The notes beneath the pieces are model-generated. The model was not told the DNA's origin. It saw only the letters and a list, made by a program, of their open reading frames with translations, and ran no database searches. Source: JAJTZA01 sp041744075 (GTDB lineage Bacteria; Verrucomicrobiota; Verrucomicrobiia; Chthoniobacterales; Terrimicrobiaceae). From it: DNA of 45,897 nucleotides. The stretch covers positions 1-45,897 of the forward strand of contig JBGTLQ010000331.1 in the NCBI GenBank assembly GCA_041744075.1, in the 5' to 3' direction. The stretch's first letter is position 1. Every line of letters begins with the position of its first letter. The position numbers were made by a program, and so were the translations under genes. Positions 1 to 7,549 of this stretch are shown one piece after another.

Positions 1-419
1 AGTCCATGAGCCCTGTATTGATATCGATGCCCACTCGAATCAGTCCATGAGCCCAGGAAAATGGTATCATCATCTCTCACAAATATTGCCAGCCCGGCTT
101 CACGGGGGATTCCTCGCAAGTCCCCAACATTTACACTGCAGAATATCCAGGGGGGATCTGGATTCATCTCTGAAGTAACACCAACAAACTCGGCCTCCTG
201 TAAACGACGAAGAAGAGGGCCGATCATCTTCTGATCTGAAATGGTTGTCTGCCTTTCGTCTTCACCCTTACCGTTCCGCTCTTGGAGAAAAATGGAACTG
301 ACTTCTGAGGCTATGATCTTTGATCTTGGATCTGAAGATGCATCACTCGGCCGAGGTTCAAGTGCCCAGGAACTGCTTTCAGATATAAGGAATACGCAAA
401 TAAGAAAAATAGATTTCAT
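1..419 (-). CDS. Secreted hypothetical protein, C-terminus beyond the window
   Basis: Read on the minus strand, an open frame starts at the ATG at 419-417 and runs off the left edge without a stop, giving at least 139 residues. The N-terminus (MKSIFLICVFLISESSSWA) is a typical signal peptide with a likely cleavage after SWA. The rest is polar and contains a WIFCSVNVGDLRG stretch and an IFVRDDDTIFLGSW stretch, which look like beta strands. I recognise no family. The start follows the palindrome at 428-493, which separates it from the upstream PepSY-type gene in the same direction. The far left end contains a 13-base direct repeat (1-13 and 42-54) that is out of frame between copies. Confidence 0.6.
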   Translation of the reverse strand, partial: MKSIFLICVFLISESSSWALEPRPSDASSDPRSKIIASEVSSIFLQERNGKGEDERQTTISDQKMIGPLLRRLQEAEFVGVTSEMNPDPPWIFCSVNVGDLRGIPREAGLAIFVRDDDTIFLGSWTDSSGHRYQYRAHG

Positions 420-427
420 TGCCCAAT

Positions 428-493
428 GTCCGCCGCCCCTGCCAGTGGGGCGCTCCGTGGCCGGAGCGTGGTGCGGGTGGGGGTTGGCTGGAC
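428..493. repeat. Imperfect palindrome between small genes (copy P0)
   Basis: The outer arms are 428-439 (gtccgccgcccc) and 480-493 (ggggttggctggac). They pair with one unpaired base in the right arm after the terminal four pairs. A perfect 7-bp inner stem (451-457 with 462-468, cgctccg/cggagcg) caps it. It lies between the stop of the PepSY-type gene (511) and the ATG of the next minus-strand gene (419). No T-run follows on the minus strand, so it does not look like a simple intrinsic terminator. See the finding on cassette-like organisation. Confidence 0.5.
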
Positions 494-510
494 GGCCCGT
501 TCGGAGTTTT

Positions 511-876
511 TCATTTCATAAAAGCTAAGAAAATCAAAATCATCGGAACAACCACACCTCCGATCAAACACAACGTCGCAGTCCTGCGATGTCCATATCT
601 AAATGCCATCACAATCCCGAGAACTATTGTTCCGATGAAGCAGATCGACATGGCGACAACAAACCACTTCAGATAAATGCTGGAAAGTGTAGCAGGCTCT
701 CCGAACTTCAGTTGCGCTCCCGTATGGATGGTAGATAATAATGACATCGTATTTGTCTGTCCATAACCAGGCCAATTCAGTCGGAATGTCTGCCATATCC
801 CTGATACTGCGAAAAATAACAGCATCGGGGAAAAAATACAGCCAAGATAAAGGTGGATTGCTCTGAGGGATTTCAT
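511..876 (-). CDS. Short PepSY-associated transmembrane protein
   Basis: This 121-residue membrane protein opens with MKSLRAIHLYLGCIFSPMLL, then FFAVSGIWQTF and a STIHTG motif. That pattern is typical of the N-terminal helix of PepSY-associated TM proteins (the iron-uptake/reductase group). Three hydrophobic segments are visible at about residues 8-28, 68-90 and 98-119. Only the membrane part is present; the extracytoplasmic PepSY domain of the longer family members is absent. Short versions of this kind exist and their role is not established. The start is the ATG at 876 preceded by a cggaaataat spacer. The gene lies in a run of small minus-strand genes separated by palindromes. Confidence 0.7.
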   Translation of the reverse strand: MKSLRAIHLYLGCIFSPMLLFFAVSGIWQTFRLNWPGYGQTNTMSLLSTIHTGAQLKFGEPATLSSIYLKWFVVAMSICFIGTIVLGIVMAFRYGHRRTATLCLIGGVVVPMILIFLAFMK

Positions 877-889
877 ATTATTTCCGACC

Positions 890-994
890 CCAGTGACCTA
901 TCGCTGCTTGCTTTCGGCATTCCTCCTGCCCGCGAAGTGGAATCAGCAGGAGGTATGCCGAGAGTCCCAAAGGGACAGAGATTAGGTCGACTGG
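890..994. repeat. Large imperfect palindrome between small genes (copy P1)
   Basis: The outer arms are 890-900 (ccagtgaccta) and 983-994 (taggtcgactgg). They are complementary except for one extra base in the right arm. The inner arms, 915-929 and 946-960 (cggcattcctcctgc and gcaggaggtatgccg), form a 15-bp stem with one mismatch. Between inner and outer right arms is a short gtccc-aaa-gggac hairpin that recurs in similar form at about 1551-1563 and 2713-2725. The element fills the gap between the stop at 1006 and the ATG at 876 of adjacent minus-strand genes. Confidence 0.65.
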
Positions 995-1005
995 TTCGCT
1001 AGACA

Positions 1006-1464
1006 TTATTTTTTCCATTCGATAGCTGCCCGAATCGCGAATCCATTTGATTCAATTGCTGCCTTTTGCGAAATCCAAGGAATAGTGAACTCTTCATCAC
1101 ATTTGTTGCCTTCATATGTCAACGAAGCACGAATCACAATTCCCTGTTCTGAAATATTCTTTATGTTTACGGACCCAGAAAATCGGCGTCCACTTCTCCC
1201 ACGGCCCCACCAACCACGGAATGTTTTTGTTCCATCTGTGTTTGCGCTCACTTTCTCCCCAGCATACCGCATCAAGAAGGTATCGGTATCAAGAAGGCCG
1301 TTTTTATACTCCGCTGTAACCGTGACTGCAAATTCCGCCTTATTCTCGGTCGTTGGCTCCCAATACGCGTTCTCCCAGTCGATTATAGAATAATCCGCAG
1401 CGAATCCGGTCGTGATGCCAATCGCTAAGCAGATTGTCAGGACTTGTGAAAGCACTGTCGGCAT
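1006..1464 (-). CDS. Secreted hypothetical protein
   Basis: I place the start at the ATG at 1464-1462, because the predicted protein then begins with a clean signal peptide (MPTVLSQVLTICLAIGITTG, cleavage near FAA). The longer open frame upstream reads through the palindromic gap and is low in hydrophobic residues. The mature part is about 130 residues and rich in beta-forming stretches (AEFAVTVTAEYKNG, FSGSVNIKNISEQG, VIRASLTYEG), which suggests a small beta-sandwich exported to the periplasm or beyond. There is a single Cys in the mature part. I do not recognise the family. It is the third gene of the minus-strand run, flanked by palindromes P1 and P2. Confidence 0.6.
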   Translation of the reverse strand: MPTVLSQVLTICLAIGITTGFAADYSIIDWENAYWEPTTENKAEFAVTVTAEYKNGLLDTDTFLMRYAGEKVSANTDGTKTFRGWWGRGRSGRRFSGSVNIKNISEQGIVIRASLTYEGNKCDEEFTIPWISQKAAIESNGFAIRAAIEWKK

Positions 1465-1491
1465 GAAAGAAGAGGATATATTCTGCCGTCC

Positions 1492-1580
1492 CCGATGACC
1501 AGCTGCCATTTGCTTCTGGCGCGCAGCCCCCGCAACAGGATGTGACAGAAGTCCCGAAGGGATGGTAGTTTGTCCATCGG
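1492..1580. repeat. Imperfect palindrome between small genes (copy P2)
   Basis: The outer arms are 1492-1509 (ccgatgaccagctgccat) and 1562-1580 (atggtagtttgtccatcgg). They pair over 18 positions with three mismatches and one extra base in the right arm, the same side as in P0 and P1. A 6-bp inner stem joins 1513-1518 (cttctg) with 1546-1551 (cagaag). It begins only five bases after the stop codon of the upstream minus-strand gene (1586). The stretch at 1541-1563 (tgtgacagaagtcccgaagg) resembles 2703-2725 in copy P3. Confidence 0.55.
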
Positions 1581-1585
1581 TCGGA

Positions 1586-2128
1586 TTATTTTGTTTTGGT
1601 TGGGGTAAAGAATGAGGCCTGATGCAGTTCTCGAAATGAATCGGTAGAATCGTAGTGTGGTGTAACAGGTTCAAATCGCCCATCTTCCATCTTCTTCAAA
1701 AAGGCAAGCCACACAGGTTGCTCCGAGTAAACGGTAATTCCTCCAATCTCTTTTTCGTCCTGCAATACCTGCTTTCTGAATTGGAGTGGACCAGAAACAA
1801 AATGAGCGAAACGTGCTCCATTGGCAATCATGAGCACATCAGGAGAGTAGACGAAATGAAGAACATTTATTGTGGCGTCCTTTTGTGTATCTCCTTTCAG
1901 AGTAGCAAGAATCTTAAATGATGTGTTTTGTCCTACGATATCTGTTTGCGGGCGGCCAGAGGACGATGCTGGAAAAATATCTTTTGTTGATTCGGTCGAA
2001 ATGGGTTCCACAATGGCGACAAGATCTGAGGCCTTGATCAACTCTTCGTAGCTCCACGTCCGGACAGCACGAGCATGGAGGGAAAGAACCGCTCCGCAGA
2101 GAATCAAAAAAAGGGTGAAGTGACGCAT
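1586..2128 (-). CDS. Secreted paralogue A of a small exported family
   Basis: The protein has 180 residues and a signal peptide (MRHFTLFLILCGAVLSLHARA). The body has the pattern shared by four proteins in this window: a helix ending in ELIKASDLVAIVEP, a central strand region with ILATLKGD, then a WLAFLKKMEDGRFEPV hairpin. The other members are at 2191-2664, 4333-4779 and 4839-5324. Sequence identity is low, but motif order and spacing are kept. The function is unknown. The recurrent 'is it a source of X, cost, limit' type patterns used for enzymes are absent: I see no conserved His, Cys or acidic triad that would suggest catalysis. The start codon is ATG after a cggaataaat spacer. Confidence 0.65.
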   Translation of the reverse strand: MRHFTLFLILCGAVLSLHARAVRTWSYEELIKASDLVAIVEPISTESTKDIFPASSSGRPQTDIVGQNTSFKILATLKGDTQKDATINVLHFVYSPDVLMIANGARFAHFVSGPLQFRKQVLQDEKEIGGITVYSEQPVWLAFLKKMEDGRFEPVTPHYDSTDSFRELHQASFFTPTKTK

Positions 2129-2190
2129 AGTTATATTTATTCCGAAAATCTTGTGATCTGCCAGGGAGCACAGCTGCCTGAATCATCTGG

Positions 2191-2664
2191 TTACCTTTTT
2201 GTCTTGATGTATTCAATTACGGTTTCCAAGTGTTCAAATTCTTTACCAAAGCGATGCATGTCGCTCCATCCAGATACTTTCTTTTCGAGAATTTGCTTCG
2301 ACGAAGGCCATCCATCTGTTGGAACGAATTTGTCATCCTGTCGCTTCAAAAACACCAGGTAGTCCCCTGTGCCTTGCTGGAAAAGACTGTCATCGCGAGC
2401 AGACGCATGATGGATCAAAAACGGTTCGGATATATTTCCTTTAATTATTTTCTGGATTCGCGCGGCAGTTGCATACCCAAAAGGCTGCGTTTTTGTCCGC
2501 ATAATCCTGCTTTCCTGATTCGATTTATCGACAGTGATGACGGCGATAATATCGGAGGAAGCGATGATCTGATCTATCGTGCTGTAAATACGCGAGGTTG
2601 CAAGCGCGAGCGGCGTGAACGCAAGGAGACTGAGAATAGCGGCGATGATCGAAATGAGCTTCAT
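2191..2664 (-). CDS. Secreted paralogue B of a small exported family
   Basis: I start this at the ATG at 2664 (MKLISIIAAILSLLAF...), which gives a 157-residue protein with a good signal peptide; the ten codons upstream in the open frame are not signal-like. It shares the family pattern: IIASSDIIAVITVDK near the N-terminus, ATAARIQKIIKGN in the middle and DYLVFLKRQDDKFVPT after that. It is the closest companion of paralogue A and lies immediately upstream of it with a 62-base gap. The gap contains only a weak imperfect palindrome starting directly at the stop codon. The function is unknown. Confidence 0.65.
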   Translation of the reverse strand: MKLISIIAAILSLLAFTPLALATSRIYSTIDQIIASSDIIAVITVDKSNQESRIMRTKTQPFGYATAARIQKIIKGNISEPFLIHHASARDDSLFQQGTGDYLVFLKRQDDKFVPTDGWPSSKQILEKKVSGWSDMHRFGKEFEHLETVIEYIKTKR

Positions 2665-2690
2665 AATTTTTACGTCCACGGTGATGGTGT

Positions 2691-2743
2691 GCAATCAGGC
2701 TCTGTGACAAAAGCCCCACAGGGACAGGGATTAACTCGATTGC
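2691..2743. repeat. Weak imperfect palindrome between small genes (copy P3)
   Basis: The outer 6-bp arms (2691-2696 gcaatc, 2738-2743 gattgc) enclose a 5-bp inner stem (2702-2706 ctgtg, 2717-2721 cacag). The sequence around 2703-2735 (tgtgacaaaagccccacagg, then gacagggatta) is similar to parts of copies P1 and P2, so this is a relative rather than a chance hairpin. It begins eleven bases after the stop of the upstream minus-strand gene. Confidence 0.4.
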
Positions 2744-2753
2744 TCTGGATTAT

Positions 2754-3140
2754 TTACTTAATTGGTTTTATCACGTTAGGGTCCTCACCGGACTTCACCA
2801 ACCCCTCAAGGTATCCACGACGGAAGATCAGTTTCATCTGATAGCCCTTGGCGTAGGCCAACTCCAACCAGTGATTGTTGCCGCCTTCCATCATGATCAA
2901 ACCCGTGTTGGAAGCCATGCCTGCCGCAAATTGCTTCATGTAGGCATCCGCCTTCTCCTTGGGCAAGATGGCTTCTATGACCTTCCTCTCCCACAACAGA
3001 ACATCCTTCTTGCAGTTCTTTTCGAATTGCTCATCGATCAATTTCTCATGAAGTTTCCAGTCATAGGAATATTGAGTTGTCTGCGCAAATATCAGCACGC
3101 TGAAAGTCATTCCACAAAACAGAAGTAAAGTGAGTTTCAT
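2754..3140 (-). CDS. Secreted hypothetical protein
   Basis: The protein has 128 residues with a signal peptide (MKLTLLLFCGMTFSVLIFAQ). The mature part is mostly helical and charged (LHEKLIDEQFEKNCKKDVLL, AILPKEKADAYMKQFAAGM) and contains a HWLELAYAKGYQMKL stretch. It is not a member of the paralogue family A-D. I recognise no known domain. The start is an ATG preceded by cgggaaaaat, the same GGAA-plus-A-run spacing seen before the ATGs at 876 and 2128, so these genes seem to share a translation-initiation style. Confidence 0.55.
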   Translation of the reverse strand: MKLTLLLFCGMTFSVLIFAQTTQYSYDWKLHEKLIDEQFEKNCKKDVLLWERKVIEAILPKEKADAYMKQFAAGMASNTGLIMMEGGNNHWLELAYAKGYQMKLIFRRGYLEGLVKSGEDPNVIKPIK

Positions 3141-3170
3141 ATTTTTCCCGAACGCTTCGGATCAGGAAAC

Positions 3171-3239
3171 GGCGAGCGGGAGGAGTCGATGAAACGGCAG
3201 ATGCCATACGAGCCGTTGCCTTCATCCGTTTTGTTCGCC
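3171..3239. repeat. Imperfect palindrome between small genes (copy P5)
   Basis: The arms 3171-3198 (beginning ggcgagcggg, ending gatgaaacggc) and 3212-3239 (gccgttgcc ... ttgttcgcc) pair in three blocks: ggcga/tcgcc, gatgaa/ttcatc and acggc/gccgt, with loops between them. The core sequence differs from P1-P3, but the position is the same: in the gap between a stop (3268) and the next ATG (3140) on the minus strand. Confidence 0.45.
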
Positions 3240-3267
3240 CTTGGTTGGCCGTCGCGAGTTTTCATCT

Positions 3268-3819
3268 TTATTGTTGCTTTTCAGCGTCGAGCTTAGCGAT
3301 CCAAAGGAGAATGGCGGTATCAGCCCCGCCAACGTCAACGACCCGAGTGCCGTGAAGCAAGACACCAATGCCGTGCTCAACATCCCATGTGCATCCAAGC
3401 TCAATCCCAATGTAAGCCAGCCCTGAAGCAGATATCTGATGGACGTTGATGCTCGTGATCCCCATGAGCTTCTTAAGGTCAGCGGTGGTCTTGATATCCG
3501 GCATGAACTCTGCAACCTCATCCTCATGAAAGTCCGCCTGCCATTCAGGATACTGGGCAAAAACAGCTTGAGCCGCTGCCGCCTCGACGCTGCCTCCATG
3601 CTCAATAGCCCACTGCACCTGTGAAACCTCTTCGGGCCGCATAGGCGAATCGTCTCTACCCTCTGGCGCAAAGACAATTCTGATCAACCCGATCGCGGGC
3701 AAATCGCTCGACTGCCCGCCGTATGCACCCTCTCTCGCTTGGTATCCTCCCCACGCAGGAATAATGGCGGTTGTCGTCCAGAAATAACCGTCCCACTCGA
3801 AACCAGGAAACAATGGCAT
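3268..3819 (-). CDS. DUF6985-like protein
   Basis: This is a 183-residue cytoplasmic protein with no signal peptide. It starts MPLFPGFEWDGYFWTTTAII and ends with CTWDVEHGIGVLLHGTRVVD followed by GGADTAILLW. The terminal pattern (W-D-x-E-H-G-x-G-V with a following AD pair) is what I associate with DUF6985/immunity-like proteins that often occur singly in accessory regions. The family name is from memory and not verified. It is the first gene of the minus-strand run. About 500 bases of gene-free DNA lie upstream. Confidence 0.5.
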   Translation of the reverse strand: MPLFPGFEWDGYFWTTTAIIPAWGGYQAREGAYGGQSSDLPAIGLIRIVFAPEGRDDSPMRPEEVSQVQWAIEHGGSVEAAAAQAVFAQYPEWQADFHEDEVAEFMPDIKTTADLKKLMGITSINVHQISASGLAYIGIELGCTWDVEHGIGVLLHGTRVVDVGGADTAILLWIAKLDAEKQQ

Positions 3820-4332
3820 ATCTTTTGGTATGGCGTGTTAGACTTGGGCGAACAGTATTATTGAGCAACACGCTGTATTTTGCCTACAAATTCAGCGCGT
3901 TGTATAGCTCCTACAAATGCGACACGGAAGGACAGTCTGCGTCCATGGAGGCTCATTGAGCTTTTTTAGCCGCACGGAGACCCCTGTTCAAGAAAATTGA
4001 GGTTGTCAGTAAGACCATGTGATTAAGTGCGATCCAAGAAGGCATAGGTCCATTGCACCTGCGCGCGTCATCCCATGCAGGTGATTGATTGTGGTGGAAT
4101 TGGTTTATGGCATCCAGAAAACACGGAAAATGTTGTGGGCAGGGAGTGAAGGGCGCCGGGGTTCGGCACTCTGACACGGTGGAGAATTGAGACGGCGGCA
4201 AGATGCCGCCAATCCCAGTTTGCAGCATACGATGATGGGTCCTCGGTTGATCCTATGATTCCTGATAATTCCGTTCAGATATTGACTCTTTCAAATCAAA
4301 AAGCTACCGATCTCCTTTCCAGCAGCACACCA
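3820..4332. other. Gene-free interval with short hairpins
   Basis: This lies between two divergent genes. I see a 7-bp hairpin at 4056-4083 (cacctgc/gcaggtg) and a compact 7-bp hairpin around 4193-4211 (ggcggca/tgccgcc) that resembles dispersed palindromes of this kind of genome. Near 3958 is a tttttagccgcac stretch that faintly resembles the rc of the 'gcggcta' end of repeats in 43600-44940. No convincing coding sequence: the open frame at 3953-4228 on the minus strand has the composition of non-coding DNA. Confidence 0.4.
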
Positions 4333-4779
4333 ATGGGAAAAATGGCACGCATAATTCCTTTATTCGGCTTTGTCCTTTTCGGATCAGTTCTCTTCGCGGG
4401 GGATTCTGACAGTATTTCCCAAGCAGAGCTTATTGAGTCTGCGTCCGTCATTGCCGTGATTGAGATTCAAGATGCAAAGCCGTCACGCATGAATGATGCC
4501 TCTATTGACCTGACGATGTTCAAGCAGCGGGCGACTGCGGAGACGAGGCGAATCCTTGTGGGCACACTTCCGGCAACATTTACCATTGAGAACGAAGCCA
4601 ATTCCGTAATCTCCAACGGCTCCCATCTCGCTTTTCTTCGACCATTATCGGATTCCCGCTACATTCTGACGAGTCCGGTATCGCTGAGAAGAATCATTGA
4701 TGGGAAAGCCTATTGGTTTCAGAATGCGTATGTGGATGTGGAGAAAATTTCCTTGGAGATCCAAAACGGGAAGAAATGA
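4333..4779 (+). CDS. Secreted paralogue C of a small exported family
   Basis: I start at ATG 4333 (MGKMARIIPLFGFVLFGSVLFAG); ATG 4342 is equally possible. Either gives a signal peptide; the longer open frame from 4255 does not. The mature protein has the same order of motifs as paralogues A, B and D: AELIESASVIAVIEI, a helix with RATAETRRILVGTL, and HLAFLRPLSDSRYIL. It is about 148 residues long. It is on the opposite strand from A and B and precedes paralogue D by 59 bases, so C and D are probably co-transcribed. The function is unknown. Confidence 0.6.
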   Translation: MGKMARIIPLFGFVLFGSVLFAGDSDSISQAELIESASVIAVIEIQDAKPSRMNDASIDLTMFKQRATAETRRILVGTLPATFTIENEANSVISNGSHLAFLRPLSDSRYILTSPVSLRRIIDGKAYWFQNAYVDVEKISLEIQNGKK

Positions 4780-4838
4780 GTTACTGACACGAAATGGAGA
4801 AACAATTCTCCCCTGCCCCTCACTAAAATCTCAACACT

Positions 4839-5324
4839 ATGATTTTCCGTTTTATTGTCATCTTTTTCCTTAGTGGCACCGTTGTCTCTGCGATGACGTA
4901 TGTATTGCGCACTCTTGAGCAACGATGGTCTGATGTGGACATCATCGCCATTGTCAATGTTGGGAAGGTGCACACGGTAACGACACCAGAAGGGATTACC
5001 TTGCAAAGTGCAGAAGCCACCGTTGAACGGGAGATTTTTCGGAGAGTTGCTCCGTTCGACCAAACCAAGAAGACAAAAATTCGAATATTTTCTCTTATGC
5101 CGAACGGTCTGGATCAAGAGGGGCTACCTCTTGCTTCTGGACGCACGTTCGTAATGATGAAGCAGCGCGGAGTTGATGCCTTTTTTCCTGCAGACCCATG
5201 GGAGTTCCAGTCTCTTTCCGCAAACGAAATCTTCTGGCCCACAACACATGGAATTCAGCAGAAATCAATTGCCGAAGTCACCAAAGAGATTGAGCAACAT
5301 ATCGAGATGCTGAAAAATGATTGA
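4839..5324 (+). CDS. Secreted paralogue D of a small exported family
   Basis: The protein has 161 residues with a signal peptide (MIFRFIVIFFLSGTVVSA). Family features are RWSDVDIIAIVNVGKV near the N-terminus, SAEATVEREIFRRV in the middle and TFVMMKQRGVDAFFPA later. The C-terminal region is a charged helix (IAEVTKEIEQHIEMLK) that resembles the end of paralogue B. It follows paralogue C and is followed directly by a long palindromic repeat that starts one base after the stop codon. A weak hairpin (ggaga/tctcc, 4796-4811) lies in the gap before it. Confidence 0.6.
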   Translation: MIFRFIVIFFLSGTVVSAMTYVLRTLEQRWSDVDIIAIVNVGKVHTVTTPEGITLQSAEATVEREIFRRVAPFDQTKKTKIRIFSLMPNGLDQEGLPLASGRTFVMMKQRGVDAFFPADPWEFQSLSANEIFWPTTHGIQQKSIAEVTKEIEQHIEMLKND

Positions 5325-5428
5325 AAGTCGGCGGTCATGGGACTGCCACGCCCTACCAATCCAGGGGGCGCTTCGCTCTTGCGTCAGCTTTTCTGGGTAG
5401 GGCGCGGCAGTCCCTTGCCCGCCGACTT
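5325..5428. repeat. Long palindromic dispersed repeat (REP/MITE-like)
   Basis: The arms 5325-5357 and 5396-5428 are 33 bases each and complementary at 30 of 33 positions. The left arm ends in ccacgccctacc and the right begins ggtagggcgcgg. The 38-base loop contains cgcttcgctcttgcg. The loop and right arm recur in diverged form at 38094-38184 (ggtagggcgagtcagtccct), so this is a dispersed element rather than a private terminator. It sits between the stop of paralogue D and the converging phosphohexomutase gene, where it could also end transcription on both strands. Confidence 0.75.
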
Positions 5429-5451
5429 CTTGCTTAACGATTTCGCGTTTC

Positions 5452-7458
5452 TCACGCCCGCGATGCGGCGTCGGTTTTGAGCCATTGCCAGAGGCGTTCC
5501 AGCGAGGCTGCGACCTGGGGTTTGATGGCTGCCAACTCTGATGCTGAAAATGTGCTTCCTGCAGCGGGACGCTGACTTGCAAACATGTAGTATTTGATCT
5601 TTGGCTCCGTGCCGGAGGGGCGGACCGCCACGCGTCGGCCATCGGTTAATTCAATGATCAACATCCCCTCTTTTGGAATCAGATCCCCTTCAACGTCGTG
5701 AATATCCTCTGTGGCGAAATTGCGGAGGGAAAGGACGGCGGTGTTATCGATCTCTGTAGGAGGATTTGTCGAATAGGACTCCACCAAACGCTGAATTTTG
5801 GATGCCCCCTCGGCGCCGTCCATCGTGAGAGACTCGCCGCGTTCAAGAAAGAAACCGAACTCAGCATAAATTTGGTCGAGCAGCCCGACAAGCGTGGTGC
5901 TCTCGGATTTCGCGAAGGCGGCGGCCTCTGCTATCATCACGGCAGCACTGTTGCCGTCCTTATCGCGCACAAAATCTGAGCCGCTGTATCCATAACTCTC
6001 CTCCCCGCCGAAGAGATACAGCGACGAGTGTTCAAGTCGCAGATCGCGGGTCACGTTTTCCGGCAGAGTTCGGTAATCCTTCCTCAACTCTGACGGAATG
6101 GCGTTTTCGTATTTGCCAAGTTTTTCGCCGATGTATTTGAATCCGGTGAGGGTCTCCACACACCGAACGCCGTAATGATCGGCAATGACTTTTTGGAGAT
6201 CCGTCGTCACGAAGGTCTTGATCACCACGCCCCGGGATTTGTTGGAATCATTGAGCAAGCCGAGGTGAAAATAGCGGCTCACGCGGTGCCAACAAAGGAT
6301 TGAACCGATTTGGTTGCCAGTGAGCAAAACAAGGTTCCCTGAGCCGTCGCGGGCGGCTATGCCCATACGGTCATCATCAGGGTCCGTTGCGATGACAAGG
6401 TCTGCTTGGGTTTCGTTTGCACGGGCAATGGCCATCGAAAGGGCCTCGGCGTTTTCGGGGTTGGGGGATTTGACAGTTGGGAATCGACCGTCCGGCACGT
6501 CCTGTTCGGGCACGCTGATGACCTCAATGCCAAGTCGTGTCAGCATGGGTTTGATAATCACGCCGCCCACGCCGTGAAGTGGTGTGTAAACCACGCGGAA
6601 TCCGTCCAGGGACTTGATGAGTTCCGGCTGAAGGGGCAAGGTGGCGAGTCGTTCCATGTAGGTTTCGTCCATGGCTTCACCCAGCGGGATCACGGCACCT
6701 AGTTCCGCTTCGGGCACGGCTTCATAGGTTTCCCCCACCACAAAATTCACCTGCTCAATAATCGCGCTGGCATGCGGCTCCACAACCTGACACCCATCAT
6801 CAAAGTAAACTTTGTAGCCATTGTATTCCGGCGGGTTGTGACTTGCTGTGATGTTGATTCCGGCCTGCGAATTTGTCTGACGAACTGCAAACGACAGCTC
6901 TGGGGTCGAGCGGGGACCTTCGAACAAATACGCATCACACCCAAAATCGGTGATGACTTTCGCTGCAAGCTCCGCAAATTCCCGCGAGAAAAACCGGGTG
7001 TCATGACAAATACAAATCGAAGGACGCCCTTCCTGGCCGGTTTTTGCGAAATGGGCTTTCACATAATTGGTGAGCCCTTGAGTGGCGCGACTGATGCTGA
7101 AATAATTCATCGCATTCGTGCCCACGCAAGGAAATTCCGGGCGATCCAAGGCTTGCGGCGTGCCTCGCTCGGCGGCCGTCACAACGACCCCGATGCTTTT
7201 GCCCCGCAGGCCCCCGGTGCCAAAGGCCAATGTCCGAAAAAATCGATTGTCCAATTCCGCCCAGTTGCCTGTGGAAACCAGTTCCTCAATCGCTGCAAGC
7301 GTCACGGCAGACTCGCTTCCTTCCAGCAGCTTCCTGATATTTTCGGCAGAGGACGGGAGCAAATTCCCCGAGGCAACCGCCTCGCTGATAGTGGTGAGCA
7401 GGGTGTTCATGGTCCGTTTTCGATAACCTTCAAACGCCTGAATGTCGAGACCTGGCAT
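5452..7458 (-). CDS. Phosphoglucomutase/phosphomannomutase family enzyme
   Basis: This alpha-D-phosphohexomutase interconverts hexose 1- and 6-phosphates and feeds nucleotide-sugar synthesis in the cytoplasm. All four family motifs are present: the phosphoserine loop TASHNPPEYNGYK (Ser about 206), the metal loop DPDDDR (about 359-364), the sugar-binding GGEESYGY (about 484-491) and the phosphate-binding RPSGTEPK (about 613-620). At 668 residues it has the length of the longer bacterial 'phospho-sugar mutase' group (PgcA-like) rather than 450-residue PMM/GlmM enzymes. The start at ATG 7458 is preceded by a weak ggatg; the ATG 48 bases further in is an alternative. Its exact substrate cannot be read from sequence. 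It converges on the paralogue C-D pair. Confidence 0.9.
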   Translation of the reverse strand: MPGLDIQAFEGYRKRTMNTLLTTISEAVASGNLLPSSAENIRKLLEGSESAVTLAAIEELVSTGNWAELDNRFFRTLAFGTGGLRGKSIGVVVTAAERGTPQALDRPEFPCVGTNAMNYFSISRATQGLTNYVKAHFAKTGQEGRPSICICHDTRFFSREFAELAAKVITDFGCDAYLFEGPRSTPELSFAVRQTNSQAGINITASHNPPEYNGYKVYFDDGCQVVEPHASAIIEQVNFVVGETYEAVPEAELGAVIPLGEAMDETYMERLATLPLQPELIKSLDGFRVVYTPLHGVGGVIIKPMLTRLGIEVISVPEQDVPDGRFPTVKSPNPENAEALSMAIARANETQADLVIATDPDDDRMGIAARDGSGNLVLLTGNQIGSILCWHRVSRYFHLGLLNDSNKSRGVVIKTFVTTDLQKVIADHYGVRCVETLTGFKYIGEKLGKYENAIPSELRKDYRTLPENVTRDLRLEHSSLYLFGGEESYGYSGSDFVRDKDGNSAAVMIAEAAAFAKSESTTLVGLLDQIYAEFGFFLERGESLTMDGAEGASKIQRLVESYSTNPPTEIDNTAVLSLRNFATEDIHDVEGDLIPKEGMLIIELTDGRRVAVRPSGTEPKIKYYMFASQRPAAGSTFSASELAAIKPQVAASLERLWQWLKTDAASRA

Positions 7459-7549
7459 AAATCATCCATGAGGGAATTGAATAAAAACAGGGGGGTTGGC
7501 GTCTTATTTGCTGTCCTTAATACTCCTTTTGAATAATACAAATCCAAAT

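Noticed and set aside
3953..4228. Open frame of 91 codons on the minus strand (starts MLQTGIGGILPPSQ)
   Set aside because: Composition is that of non-coding DNA, it spans hairpins, and the GGILPPSQ start comes from a dispersed palindrome.
1..4332. Integron integrase or attI site for the cassette-like run
   Set aside because: No tyrosine recombinase gene is present on either strand in the window; the cassette idea is kept only as a hypothesis.
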